DNA of 64,000 nucleotides from Symbiodinium natans (lineage: Eukaryota; Sar; Dinophyceae; Suessiales; Symbiodiniaceae): contig CAJNDS010002744.1 of assembly GCA_905221605.1 (NCBI GenBank), forward strand, positions 141,501 through 205,500, read 5' to 3'. Made by a program: the position numbers and the translations under genes. The notes beneath the pieces are model-generated. The model had not been told where the DNA came from. It searched no databases and saw nothing but the letters and a program-made list of their open reading frames with translations. This document shows positions 51,908-61,994 of the stretch, piece by piece; positions within the stretch are counted from its first letter, which is position 1, and each line of letters begins with the position of its first letter.

Positions 51908-51952
51908 TAGCCCAAGCCCAATCCTTGATCCGAAGCCTGTTTGGGCAGGGAG
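51908..51952 (+). CDS. Microexon: AQAQSLIRSLFGQG
   Basis: Acceptor TAATTCAG| (or CCCAAG| twelve bases earlier), donor GGAG|GTATGG. Helical. Unrecognised. Confidence 0.45.
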
Positions 51953-52268
51953 GTATGGCCAGCACGTGTGATTTGAGGTTCGGGTTCAACCCTAAAGCCT
52001 GCAGCCCAAGCCCCAAAACCCCCGAACAGCCAAAAGGATCAGTCCAGATGGCGCTGTGGAAGTCGAAGGTGGGCTGGGCTTGAGCTGGCAGCAGCTTCAT
52101 CAGTTGAGCCCTTAACCCTTGAGGCTCGGGATGTTTTTTGGGGGCATGCTCCTTTGATGAAGGTTCAGGAAGGCAGCTGCATCAGAGTTAGAGACCATCC
52201 TTTTCTTGCCCCTTTGTGGCCCTTCAAACCAATGCAGCCTCGCAGTAGAACCCCTGAACAGTGCCCAG

Positions 52269-52342
52269 GACCAGGAAACCCGATGCCAGGCGACGACGTC
52301 CTCCTCATCACGCGACCCATCCTCGAGATACGACTCGGCGAG
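52269..52342 (+). CDS. Exon: GDDVLLITRPILEIRLGE
   Basis: Acceptors GTGCCCAG| and ATGCCAG| are both possible. GT donor GAG|GTCCGC, phase 0. The DDVLLITRPILEIRLGE part is strongly strand-forming. Unrecognised. Confidence 0.55.
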
Positions 52343-52707
52343 GTCCGCTCATCTAGTGGTTATGGCTCAAGGGCTCATGCGGGGTCCGGAGCCGTACTAA
52401 GGGTGTTTCTAGGGGTTTCAGGTGAACTTGTTAAACTTCAAGGCTTAAGCCGCATGTGCGTGACGAGATTTCGTCGGTTGCATGTTGAGCCGAAGTTGAG
52501 CCGAGCCCAAAAACTTGACAACGAGTTCAACGCCTCGAGACCCCTTCAAACAAGAATGCAGCAAAGGAGAAGAAACACGCGAAACGCCCTAGAATTATGG
52601 GGGTTCTTAAGGCAGGGAGGTTCATGGGGGGTAGGAATCTTGGGAACCTTAGGGAAGCTTCGGAAGCCTTGGGGAGGAGTGAGGAACCTTGGATTGACCC
52701 CCCTTGA

Positions 52708-52731
52708 CCCCCCCCCCCCCCCCCCCCCCCC
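52708..52731 (+). promoter_or_regulatory. Poly-C polypyrimidine tract before an acceptor
   Basis: An unbroken run of about two dozen C directly precedes CTGCAG| at 52,736. It acts as the polypyrimidine tract of a convincing exon, so splicing here must accept an almost pure C tract. A shorter one precedes AACAG| at 62,505. Confidence 0.5.
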
Positions 52732-52736
52732 TGCAG

Positions 52737-52816
52737 AACTCTACAATAAAGCCCCAAACGAGGAGCTCTTCGAGCTGCCGGCCTTAGTCCATGACGCTGA
52801 CTATGCGGCAAGCACG
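52737..52816 (+). CDS. Exon: NEELFELPALVHDADYAAST
   Basis: Acceptor CCCTGCAG| after the poly-C tract, GT donor (ACG|GTGGAC). It has 80 nt and starts LYNKAP. It is among the most protein-like exons in the window. Unrecognised. Confidence 0.65.
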
Positions 52817-53020
52817 GTGGACAGAAGGAGTGCCCTGAGTCCGGGAATTCAGGGTTTAGGGATGACCTCGGGGCTTGGAGTAGCAGTGCTTAAGCTTGTG
52901 CTTCCTACCTGGGGGTTTTAGGAATGAGTCGGGGTTGCACTTGGGATTCATGACCTTGGGATCTTCGTGCTGGAATTTTCAATCCCGATCGGAGGCCCCA
53001 CGAATATGTCCTGAGCGCAG

Positions 53021-53076
53021 CTACAACGCCTGCACATCTGGAAAGGCAGCAGGACTCGGATAAGGGCTTCCTGGAG
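53021..53076 (+). CDS. Exon: TPAHLERQQDSDKGFLE
   Basis: Acceptor GAGCGCAG|, GC donor (GAG|GCAAGC). Fifty-six nucleotides, charged, phase 0 at the donor. Confidence 0.5.
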
Positions 53077-53207
53077 GCAAGCGGCCAGGCCCCTCGGATG
53101 AGCTAGGAGGTCTGAAGATTCACAGCCTGAAGTGCCTTACCTAACCCTGGAGATCTCAGCATTGCATCCTTCACCCAAAGCTGAACGTTCCTCCAGTCTT
53201 GCCGCAG

Positions 53208-53276
53208 TCGCTCTTTGCAGAGCTCTGCGCGTGGTTTGCACCCACGCCCACGGACCCTGCCCGGGAGCACAGCAAG
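53208..53276 (+). CDS. Exon: SLFAELCAWFAPTPTDPARE
   Basis: Acceptor CTTGCCGCAG|, GT donor (AAG|GTCTTG). It has 69 nt, 23 codons and phase 0 at both ends. Helical start, Pro/Thr-rich end (HSK). Unrecognised. Confidence 0.7.
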
Positions 53277-54119
53277 GTCTTGCTTTTGGGGTCATGGGCT
53301 AACTGGCGAAACCCACCTTTCAAGCACTTAAACTTTCAAGCTTCCCCAAACTCCTGTAAACTCCGGTGTCAAGCCAGGGCTTGTTCGAGGGAGGGATGGG
53401 GGTCTATAGGGCGGGTTGTGTATGGTGTCTAAAACCCGAAGCACTGACAAAGCAAAGGTCCAGCTAAGCCTTGGGCCTCGTTTTAGGGGGGACTTTTTGG
53501 AGTGGAAATGGGAGCGAACGTTGGGTGTCCAGGAAACTGGGAGGATAGGATCCAAGCCCCCCCACCCCCCCCCAAAAGTGTCGGACCCAAAGTCAAAAAG
53601 CTTCAGGCCGTGTCACTGGCCGCGTCCGTGTGCGAGGACACAGTGACTCCAGGGGGTTCTGAACATTTTTGAACCCTGAAGCCACAACCCCAAACGGCCC
53701 AAACGTCCTTAGACTCGAGTCCGCAACTGTGGAGGGTTCCCACAGAAGGAATACGGGCACACCAAAAGCAACACAACTGCAGCCGAATCGGTTGGCATGC
53801 AAAGCAGTTGTTAGGCAAGCTTCTCATTGAGGCTGTAAGCTGCTTGGCAGGCCGCAGCACTTCGACGACGCTTGGCCAAGACCTTGCGCTGCGAGCACCG
53901 GTGTCATCTTCGACAAGTCTGGTCCTTGGGGTCCTCGGTTTTGGAGTTTTCGGCTAGCAAGATTGTTTGGCAAGTGTTCAGGGCTTGGGTCTTGGGCTCT
54001 CACCCGTGCCGTGTCCTTCGTGGCCCCGGCACCCACAGACCCGGACAGAGTTCTTTTCAGTTTTTCATTGGCGATGGGGCCTTCCCTGAGCCCAGGCTCT
54101 GTCAGACTTTTCCCTCCAG

Positions 54120-54191
54120 CTGGACAACGAAGTTGAGGTTCGAATCTTTCAATGCCTGTATTCAAGGCCGTCTTGAGCAAATTATTCAGGG
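54120..54191 (+). CDS. Exon: RFESFNACIQGRLEQIIQG
   Basis: Acceptor TTCCCTCCAG|, GT donor after CAGGG. The FNACIQGRLEQI word parallels FRSCVQGRLRRL at 49.9 kb. The alternative frame meets a stop. Confidence 0.5.
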
Positions 54192-54763
54192 GTTGAGCGT
54201 TTAGGAGGTTTTGGCGCACTTGTGTACAGACATCTGCTTGCATACGAGCAGATACAGGACTGCCTCCCTTGAACCTCAAACACTATATGCATCCCCAGCC
54301 CTACAGCTTCCAGTTCCTAAACTCGAAGCTCGCCGGGCGCCCCAAATTCAAATGCTGAGTCACGCCCATAGCTACCGCACGGTCCAGGGCATGCTGTCCA
54401 AAGAATCCGAACAACCTCACTTAAACGGATAACTTTGAAACCAAAATCCTACAAACCGAAGCCCTGAACAACCCTTGACGCCCTGCACCCAAGTCCTCCA
54501 ATGAAAACCCAAATCGGCTTGCAGCAGGAAAGCCAGGCCAGTTCACTGCTGGAGACATCGTGGGAGGAGGACCGGACAGCAATGGACAGCATTTCAGAGC
54601 CCTCAAACCCTGAACCCAAAGCCCAGAGGCCACTGAGCCTTCTCAGCCCTCAATGACCCTCAACCCAAGAGCACAAGGCTTCAGTGAAGTTGCGGGTCCA
54701 TGCGCGTCCAGCATTTCAATCAAGTCTTTGATCTCGTAGTTGGAGTCACTTCCTGTCCTGCAG

Positions 54764-54814
54764 GACACGGATTCCACGCAGGTGTGGGTTCAGGCGCGTT
54801 ATCGCCCCATGCAG
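54764..54814 (+). CDS. Microexon: DTDSTQVWVQARYRPMQ
   Basis: Acceptor GTCCTGCAG|, GT donor (CAG|GTCATA). Fifty-one nucleotides, 17 codons, phase 0 at both ends. Beta-strand-like. Unrecognised. Confidence 0.65.
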
Positions 54815-55190
54815 GTCATACAAAGCCTTGAGAAAGCCCTCAGCTCAAGCTCTGAGTCTTTAAAGCCTAATGGATGGGAGAAACTCAAGACGCCCTTTGG
54901 CGCAGGTGGCTCTGGGTTCCGTCCTGGAGCTCGCTGCCTGCATCCCGCAGGCAGGAACTCGGGGGGGTTTGAAATGGGGTTGGGTGAGGGGTCTTTGCCT
55001 TTCTGCTTTTTGGGAAGTTCTGGACAAGTTGTCGGCATCCATGCAATTCAGAAGAAGTCATGTTTTGTGGGGTGCCTCGCCTTGGTTGCACCAAGTGCCG
55101 AAGACCCGCTTCCCCGAAATCCGACATGCGCTTTCTCATGGGCCCCAAAGCCCCCCAATCCTTTCACCCCTTGGAAGCACTCCACCCGAG

Positions 55191-55256
55191 GGCGATGGGC
55201 CTCGGTCGTTTGCCTTCGATCGGCTATTGGCACGAGCGACGAAGACCTTGGCGCAA
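55191..55256 (+). CDS. Exon: GPRSFAFDRLLARATKTLAQ
   Basis: Acceptor ACCCGAG|, GT donor (CAA|GTGGTC). It has 66 nt and phase 0 at both ends. Helical and basic. An upstream patch at 55,016-55,050 (EVLDKLSASMQFRR) may be another exon. Confidence 0.55.
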
Positions 55257-55488
55257 GTGGTCCGGGACCTATAGGTTTGAGATTCGTTCTTCGAGGCTTT
55301 CAAGTTAGGGTTTGGAGTTTAGTGTTTCGGATGGCAAGACCCTCAATCCCACAGCGGGTTGCGGGCGGTGGCGGGTTGTCGGCTGAGCTTCCGGGCTTAG
55401 GGAGCCTCATGGCGATCGTTTGTGTTTGCTGTGCAAGGCGCCCCTCTCACTTCCCACTGGCAGCGCTGCGCGAAGTGCTGTGACGCAG

Positions 55489-55545
55489 ACGGCGGAGACA
55501 ATAGAGGAGCGAGCCCATGTGCAGTTCCGCGCATCCCGACATTCA
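55489..55545 (+). CDS. Exon: TAETIEERAHVQFRASRHS
   Basis: Acceptor GTGACGCAG|, GT donor (TCA|GTGAAA). Fifty-seven nucleotides, 19 codons, phase 0 at both ends. Other frames here give Cys-rich sequence with poorer splice fit. Confidence 0.55.
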
Positions 55546-55582
55546 GTGAAACCCTTATTTTGGCTGTGCAGCTAATGTGCAG

Positions 55583-55662
55583 GAGCTTCTCGAGATGTTG
55601 TCGGCTGCTCAGACTCCGATACTGCCAAACCTCCAAGATGCTGTTAGCCATAAAGAAGAATG
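55583..55662 (+). CDS. Exon: ELLEMLSAAQTPILPNLQDA
   Basis: Acceptor AATGTGCAG|. The donor is uncertain (GAT|GCTGTT or later, after VSHKEE). Amphipathic helices. Unrecognised. Confidence 0.6.
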
Positions 55663-55916
55663 CCGGAGCCCCCCAAACCCCAAGCCTTTCTTCCTGAGTT
55701 CCCCGCACCATCTGCGCCTTCCACCGAGTCCTGAGCTGAAACCCACCGCGGTGGAGCTGCTCCTGACCCTGGCCACGGCCCGGTCCTTCGGGCGCTTCCT
55801 GCTTCTCCGCCTTGTCCTGCTCTGGCGTGGCCAAAGCCTAAAAGCCTCGCTCCCTTTCCAGAGCACAGGCAACGGGCTGCGCTGGCCTTGTGGCGCAGGC
55901 CAGGTGCCTGTCACAG

Positions 55917-55976
55917 GATCGCTGGCGATTGATGCTGGTGGCCAATGTCTTCGGCCGGTACTGGTACCTGTCAGAG
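55917..55976 (+). CDS. Exon: DRWRLMLVANVFGRYWYLSE
   Basis: Acceptor CTGTCACAG|. Ends before the TGA at 55,977, or at an internal GT near 55,964. Aromatic-rich. The parallel + frame (SLAIDAGGQCLRP) is less protein-like. Confidence 0.5.
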
Positions 55977-56105
55977 TGACTGGCTTGGAGGACTTCTTCT
56001 TGGTGGGATGCCTGTGGCCTTTATTTAGCCCCTGACACCCGGGACCTTCACCAAAGCCTGATGCCTCTAGGTTTCGCGGGGGCCGACCAATGTCGAAACC
56101 CCAAG

Positions 56106-56174
56106 CCGAAGAAAGCGTGGTGCACCATCACTTCGGAGCAGGTATTGAAGCTCCTGCTAGCGGACGATGATGAG
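56106..56174 (+). CDS. Exon: KKAWCTITSEQVLKLLLADD
   Basis: Acceptor AACCCCAAG|, GC donor (GAG|GCGCCT). It has 69 nt, 23 codons and phase 0 at both ends. A helical segment with an acidic end (ADDDE). Unrecognised. Confidence 0.6.
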
Positions 56175-56325
56175 GCGCCTCTGTTTTCTATCCAAGGTTT
56201 GTTGAGCATGTAGTGACAATGTCGTGTACAGTTCGTGTAAAGTTCAGAGTCGACTTCCCACGGCTTCCAAAGTCTTGCGCCTCACCCTTCCCCTCGAAGC
56301 TTCGCGCTTCTTACTCTTGCTGCAG

Positions 56326-56379
56326 GACGTTGACAGAAAGACTGCCGCGAGGTGTTGTGAGAGCTTGTCCCTGCCTGAG
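56326..56379 (+). CDS. Candidate exon: DVDRKTAARCCESLSLPE
   Basis: Strong acceptor CTTGCTGCAG|. The donor may be GCGAG|GTGTTG (short form) or lie beyond 56,379. Confidence 0.45.
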
Positions 56380-56628
56380 GGGGGGGTTTAGGAGCCCTAA
56401 AGCAAGCTCGCACGGGCCGATGGTGATGTTGTGCAGGGGATTGCAGGGGGTTTGGGTCACCATGTTATCTTACACATTCCACACATCCCACACAGTGAAG
56501 AAGGCGGAAGCTTGAAGATAGAGCTGCTTAGTTAAAGCCCCGAGCTGAGCTAAGGCTGCTGCGCCATGCTGCGCCTCTGTAGCCCCCTAGTGTCGTAGCC
56601 CCAACGCACTGGACAGCGGAGATTTCAG

Positions 56629-56704
56629 GCAGCGCTTCTGGCAACTGGGTTCGGCTGTGCACTTCGCGAGACAGAAGGCGCAGCATGAGCTTGTCATCGA
56701 CGAG
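56629..56704 (+). CDS. Exon: RFWQLGSAVHFARQKAQHEL
   Basis: Acceptor GATTTCAG|. The donor is at GAG|TCCCGA or, more likely, at a GT at 56,693. The - strand frame across it is a shadow. Confidence 0.55.
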
Positions 56705-56941
56705 TCCCGAAGCCTTTCTGCACTGTGCCCCCCCCCCCAAACTCAGCTTTGGGGTGAGATTGAGATGGACTGAGGATTCTGATTGTCTAAGCCAGGTCAC
56801 TGAAAGCGCGGATCGCCGCGACGGCCGTGCTGAGCAGTGGCAGCCCGTGCCTCAGCATTGCTTTCAGGGAGGTTTGGGCTGCTTTAAGGGGGCTTTGATA
56901 CCAGTCTGCAGCGCTCCTTGCACCGCATCATCACCTTCCAG

Positions 56942-56992
56942 ATTCGAAGGGATAGATGGGCTGCATGGTTTGAGGATTATTTGCGTTCAAGG
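56942..56992 (+). CDS. Microexon: IRRDRWAAWFEDYLRSR
   Basis: Acceptor ACCTTCCAG|, GT donor (AGG|GTGTTG). Fifty-one nucleotides, phase 0 at both ends. Trp-rich charged helix. Unrecognised. Confidence 0.65.
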
Positions 56993-57164
56993 GTGTTGGA
57001 GTGTCGCTGAGGTTCATCCACGTGTCGCAGTGTGGGAGCTGTGTTGGCTCACGGTTGCGCTCGCACCGCACTGCTTCCCTGGAGGACCGGAGTGCTTGAG
57101 GTCCTACAAGAGTGACGTCTTGGAACCAAAAAACTCGAAGCACAGGAGAGGAGTTCCAAAAGGT

Positions 57165-57200
57165 TCTCTCTCTCTCTCTCTCTCCCTGTCTCTGTCTCTG
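57165..57200. repeat. CT dinucleotide tract
   Basis: TCTCTCTC repeat 20 bp upstream of an acceptor. It probably serves as the polypyrimidine tract of the following exon. Confidence 0.7.
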
Positions 57201-57220
57201 CGCCTTTCGAATTTCGAGAG

Positions 57221-57282
57221 CTCGTCGCCCTCTTCGCAGATCTCAAGACCTTGGACTCGGAAGGATCCCGGCTTCGCGAATG
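57221..57282 (+). CDS. Exon: LVALFADLKTLDSEGSRLRE
   Basis: Acceptor TTTCGAGAG| after the CT tract, GT donor near 57,283. The frame is open upstream (FEFREL). Helical, acidic-basic mix. Unrecognised. Confidence 0.55.
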
Positions 57283-57962
57283 GTGTGTATTGGGAGGCCG
57301 GCTGCTTTCGAGTTCTTGCGGGGCTCGTCTGGGCCACGTGTGTGCAGCTTGCGGGGGGGTAATCAAACCCAACAACAAGAAGCCCGTCGCAGCTTTATGC
57401 TCAGCAAACCAACCTAAGCCCAACAACCTATCCAGCCTTCTCAGCTCCCCAGACCCAGGCCCTGTCAGCCTCTCATCCTCAACGGGGGGTTGTGAGGTGT
57501 TGTGAGGCTAATTCGGGCTTTGGGGACCCGGAAAGGGCCCAAAAGCTCAGAACTCCCAACAGAGACCAGGTCCGAGTGGGCAACCCTGTTGGGACTTCCA
57601 TCGGCGTGAACCGGCCATGGTCTTGCGCTGGCTCAACAGGGCTTCGAGACGTCTTGCAGGTTCAGGGATCAGGGTGTCGCCCTGTGGATCTACCCGGGAA
57701 CGTGACCCTCAACGTGTTGACATCTTAGAATACCCCAGCATACCCCAGCCAGCAATGCATTAGGACTCGACCCACGAGGTGCTTTTGCGGTTGGGTGTCC
57801 AACAAGTCTGAGTCTAAGCATTGGCCTGTTCTGACTCTGAGGAAATGGGGGATAAGGGGGGGGGGGACTCTGCAAGTTTGTGGCTTGAATCGAGCGAGCA
57901 CCACTTCAAAGGTTCGGCCTTGCGGGAACCTCCTTATGCCAAAGCAAGTGGCGTCGAGACAG

Positions 57963-57983
57963 TTTAGGTTTTAGGGTTTAGGG
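57963..57983. repeat. Interstitial telomere-type repeat
   Basis: Three consecutive units of TTTAGG(G), the plant/dinoflagellate telomere type, in an intron. Too short to be a telomere remnant by itself. Confidence 0.6.
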
Positions 57984-58082
57984 AATGTCGACGTTCCCAA
58001 ACCTTTTTCAGGGGGATCTCAGGCTTCGAGTTGTTAGGACTCCATATTTGAAGGGTTTAGTGCCTTTGCCTTCTTGTGCCAG

Positions 58083-58155
58083 GTTTGGTTGGAAAGCAAG
58101 AAAAAGTTTGCCGGCATCCAGCTCTGGGACGGCCGCCGCCCCACGACATCTGATG
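58083..58155 (+). CDS. Exon: KKKFAGIQLWDGRRPTTSDG
   Basis: Acceptor TTGTGCCAG|, donor DG|GCCTTA-like. Starts VWLES. About 73 nt. Strand-turn-strand appearance. Unrecognised. Confidence 0.6.
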
Positions 58156-58159
58156 GCCT

Positions 58160-59630
58160 TAGGGTTCCAGAGTTCCAGATGCTCGGATGCCCAAACCGGC
58201 AGCCAAGCCCCGCTCGAGACCCTCAGAGAAATCCACAGCAAGGGCAAGATATGACCCAAGCACAAGGGCTCCAAGCTTCGCATCAACCTCCAAGCCTGAT
58301 AATCTGATAGTGCCTCCATGATAGGTGGATGGGTTGAGGAGCTTGAGGATCTTGAGTACAGCGTAGGCACCACCTGCCCAGGCTCTGCTTGTGGGCATGG
58401 TCTGGAGGCACGACAAGAGCCGTCGGGTGCAGGGTGGGGGGCAAAGCCTCTAAGCCTGCTCCTAAGCCCGGTGAAGCCATGTGAAGCCAAAATCCCCAGC
58501 GAGTGTCCTTGGAAGGCAGAGCCACAAGTCCCTCTTCCCGGAGCTGAGCTCCGAGCTGCATGGAAAACAGGGACAACTGAAGGATTTTCGGTGGTGTCGG
58601 TGGTTTAGGGTTCGGCTTTGGGGGGTTTGCCTACACGAAGCAAGACCATAGGAAAACACAATCCGACTCAAAACACGCCGCGATACACACCTTGATGGTG
58701 GACGCAGAAGACGGCACAACTCTCACACCCTGACCTGAGATCGCAGACCCTGATCCTCAAATCTTCAACCCTCAGACACTAGCCTCGACACCTGCAATCC
58801 GAAACTCCCAAGCTCATCCCCAGGCGCGACAGGGCAGCATCTTCGGATTCTTGGCAACCGCTGAGGCCAGTTTGAGAAGGCGTTTCTATGTGTTGATGTC
58901 ATCGATCTAGAGCTCGAATCGACAGAATGACAAGAGAGGGTCGCTGCTGTACAGGCATCACCTGCATCACACACACACACACACAGACCAACTTGGCATT
59001 CCGGACCACCCTCGGCCGCAAGCCGACCCTTACACAAGCAACCGAGCTTGCCTGGACAGTGGATAAGAAGACTCCTACGCTCCATGTCCTCCAACTGTTC
59101 GACTCTTTTGTACTTCAGACTGCCTGTCTGCAACACCCTCGACAGGCGCTGACTGTATCGTGTGATGGTCGCCCGTTCAGCAGCCTTCAGTACCAGGCAG
59201 GTCTTGCGGTGTCTGTCTGTGTGCGACACCCTATGCTCGACAAGCCTCAGAATTTTCACTACCGTTATGCGCAGGTGTCACAGTGTCTCTCCGTTGGTAT
59301 ACCTCACAATTCGTCAGTTGGGGGCATGTCCATGCGCACGTTGTTTGCATACGTGCATGGACTCATGGAGGGCACGTAGGGCACTCAACATGTTGTCGGG
59401 CTGCCAGCCTGCAGGGCATGGTATCCTTTTTATCTTTCTACAATCATTTGGACTATGAAGTTCTGCAGTGAAGCTTCATTTGAGGGTATTTGCCATGCCC
59501 TCGTCTTGTATGCGTCATCGTCAAGACCACCCGCATCCCTCGAGTTAATCTACCTGCTTGGAGCCTAAACCCTTCCTTTTCCCATCTCCGAATCTCAAAT
59601 GTCCGGATCAACTCAAGCGCTCTACACGTT
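58160..59630. other. Intron-type sequence with weak patches
   Basis: A short + patch WVEELEDLEYS at 58,327 and a longer + frame at 59,050-59,375 are open but without clear splice pairs. A CA dinucleotide run lies at 58,970-58,985. Confidence 0.35.
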
Positions 59631-59636
59631 TTGCAG

Positions 59637-59712
59637 AAGCTCTTTGTCCTGGGGGAGCGCATTGCGATTTTCGTGGAGCGTGCGCCGGGCTGCACTGTGA
59701 ACATCAACGTCG
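59637..59712 (+). CDS. Exon: KLFVLGERIAIFVERAPGCT
   Basis: Acceptor CGTTTTGCAG|, GT donor (CG|GTCAGG). It has 76 nt and ends VNINV. It is strand-rich and very protein-like. Family not recognised. The mobile element starts about 245 bp downstream. Confidence 0.65.
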
Positions 59713-60090
59713 GTCAGGACCGCTGGAACCCTACACCCGAAACGCCAGGTCCCAAGCCCCAAGCCTGACGTCCACAGTCAGAAGCCGTGGGGTTTGCGGT
59801 GAGCATGCCCAATCACGTCAAACCCAAGAGACAGGATGGATGCACGGATGGACGGGTGGATGACTGATACATGCATACAAGGATAGACATATGTACATAC
59901 ATATGTATACAGACAGATATTGTACATATACGTATATATATATATGTATAGATAAACGGCTCCAGGGGTGAACCCGGCCCCTGCGTTTTGGCACTTTTAT
60001 TCTGCACGCGACGTCGCGTCCCTCGTGCATGTCGACACGCTCCAGGGGCGAAGGGTTTATTTGCTATTTCAGTGTTGTGGTGATGTCCAC

Positions 60091-60325
60091 AAAAATACCC
60101 AAGAAACCAAAACCACAAAAACCAAAAACACCAAAACCAAAAAAACCAAAAAAACCAAAAAAACCATTATTCAGGAAGTCTCCCTGTAAGAGTTCCTAGG
60201 AAATGGTTTTTTTAGTTTTTTTGTTTTTTTTGGTTTTGGTTTTTTTGTTTTTTTTGGTTTTGGTTTTTTTGGATTTTTTGGTTTTGGTTTTTTTGGTTTT
60301 TTGGTTTTGGTTTTTTTGGTTTTTC
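60091..60325. repeat. AAAACC array facing a GGTTTT array
   Basis: Degenerate AACCAAAA units (60,091-60,165) are followed about 40 bp later by TTTTGGTT units (60,205-60,325). The two halves are complementary and could fold into a long low-complexity hairpin within the mobile element. Confidence 0.7.
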
Positions 60326-60436
60326 TACTGTCCCGTGTATGCAGATTTAGTTGTATTTTAGTCTACGCCCTAGGAAATACGCTATATTGCACACCGAGTT
60401 TGCTTGCAGTGCAGCTGGGTGACTTGAGACAAGGCG

Positions 60437-60503
60437 AAAAAGGGTAGGTCACTGGGGGGGGGGGGTACCATATAGCTCCCCCCCCCAGCGACCTACCCTT
60501 TTT
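60437..60503. repeat. Strong hairpin with G12/C9 stem
   Basis: AAAAAGGGTAGGTC, then ACTG and a G run, a short loop with TACCATATAGCT, then a C run and GACCTACCCTTTTT. The arms pair over about 24 bp with one mismatch. It lies inside the mobile element. Confidence 0.75.
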
Positions 60504-60690
60504 AAGCCTTTTTAGGCTTTTTTAACAAAAAACAACGAAGAAGGCCCAAAAGTCGCGTAGTTCATCACCGGGTAATGAAGGACAGTACTGGGACACCCAC
60601 CTCACAGACTCCAATAAGCCAGCATTGGAATAATCTACCTTTTGAATCTGAAGCGGACAATGCTGGTTTAGATGATTAGATCTGTGTTTT

Positions 60691-61480
60691 TTTCTATGCA
60701 AATTGTGCGTTTAAAGGCCAACTAATGTTTTGTTGAGCAACTAGTTTATTTATACAATTGTGTTTGTACGAGGCAAAGTATTAATCAAACACTGAAACAT
60801 TTTTCTTGATTCTATGCGAATTTAACTACTACAGTAATTATTAAGCAAAGAGCCCAATTTGACTCAAGTGAATACTATTTAAAGGAGCATACTCAACCAA
60901 GATACGAAATAGACACCATTCTCAACCAAAATATGGCAAAGTGTGCGTTTAAAGTGCAAATAATGCTTTGTTGAGCAACTACTGTATTCATACAATTGTG
61001 TTTGTACTAGGCAAAGTATGCTCTCTGAAAAGTCCACTGAAATACTTTATGTTTACATATTTATGAATCGTTTGTATTTTTGAAAGAATTATTTTATGCG
61101 AATTTAGCTACTAGAGTAATTATTAAGCAAATACCTCAATTTGACTGAAGTGAATACCATTTACAGGACCATACTCAACCAAAATACGAAAGCACCATAT
61201 TCAACCAAAATATTGCAAAGTGTGGTTTAAAGGGCAAATAGTGCTTTGTTGAGCAACTAATGCATTGAAACGGCTGGGTTTACACCAGGCAAAGTATTAT
61301 TGAAATACTATCTGCAAAGTCAAATGAAATACCTTATGTTTACATATTCATGAAACATTTTATATTGTTGAAGTATTCATTCTATGCGAATTTAACTACT
61401 AGAGGAATTCTTAAGCAAATAGCCCAATTTGACTCAAGTGAATACTATTTAAAGGACCATACTCAACCAAATACGAAAGA
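60691..61480. repeat. Three tandem AT-rich repeats of about 265 bp
   Basis: Copies at 60,691-60,945, 60,946-61,215 and 61,216-61,480 share GTGCGTTTAAAG-, TTTGTTGAGCAACTA, TATGCGAATTTA-CTACTA, CCAATTTGACTCAAGTGAAT and ACCATACTCAACCAAA words. A shorter doublet (GTTCTAC(C/T)TACATAAC, then AGTATTCAATAAAGACCAC) follows at 61,494 and 61,636. They fill the body of the mobile element. Confidence 0.75.
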
Positions 61481-61911
61481 AACACTAACGGAAATTGAAG
61501 CGGTTCTACCTACATAACAATGAAACAAAGATTGCTGAAGTATTCAATAAAGACCACTTATATACTATGTCTGAAAAGCACAATTTGCATAAGCAAGCTT
61601 AAAAATGCACAAGAATGGAAATAGACGCGGTTCTACTTACATAACGATGAAACAAAGATGTCTGAAGTATTCAATAAAGACCACATATATACTCTGCTTG
61701 TCTCTATCCGCAGCCATGAACACATCCAAACGCGTGGTTTCGTTTCGTGTACTTACGTAAAATACTAAAACGCAGGGGCCGGGTTCACCCCTGGAACCAG
61801 ATAAACATATATATATATACGAAAGCCAAGATAAATGTAAATCTGAAGTAACTACTTGTGTAGGTATCCTTGATTCGAATCTCTTTGCACTCGTGGCTGC
61901 AATTGGCCCAG

Positions 61912-61994
61912 AGGAGAGATTTCTACATGCACCGCAGGGTGAAGATGGTGGTGGCCTCGGAAGTCGAGAAGCTTCGACTCACTTGGCGGGAGAG
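61912..61994 (+). CDS. Exon: RRDFYMHRRVKMVVASEVEK
   Basis: Acceptor ATTGGCCCAG|, GT donor (GAGAG|GTTTTA). It has 83 nt and continues LRLTWRE. Highly charged helix. It begins only 105 bp after the right target duplication of the mobile element, so the element sits in the intron just upstream. Confidence 0.65.

Larger units (their letters stand above)
59950..61806. mobile_element. Non-autonomous terminal-inverted-repeat DNA transposon
   Basis: Element 59,958-61,798 (1,841 bp) ends in 32-bp terminal inverted repeats that differ at one base. Both read GG(C/T)TCCAGGGGTGAAC, then CCGGCCCCTGCGTTTT inward. A perfect 8-bp duplication, AGATAAAC, flanks it (59,950-59,957 and 61,799-61,806) within an AT repeat. 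The 8-bp duplication and the CAGGGGTG-like end suit the hAT superfamily, though P or Novosib types share that length. No transposase frame exists inside, so it would need another element's enzyme. The interior is AT-rich, unlike the flanks. Confidence 0.8.
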
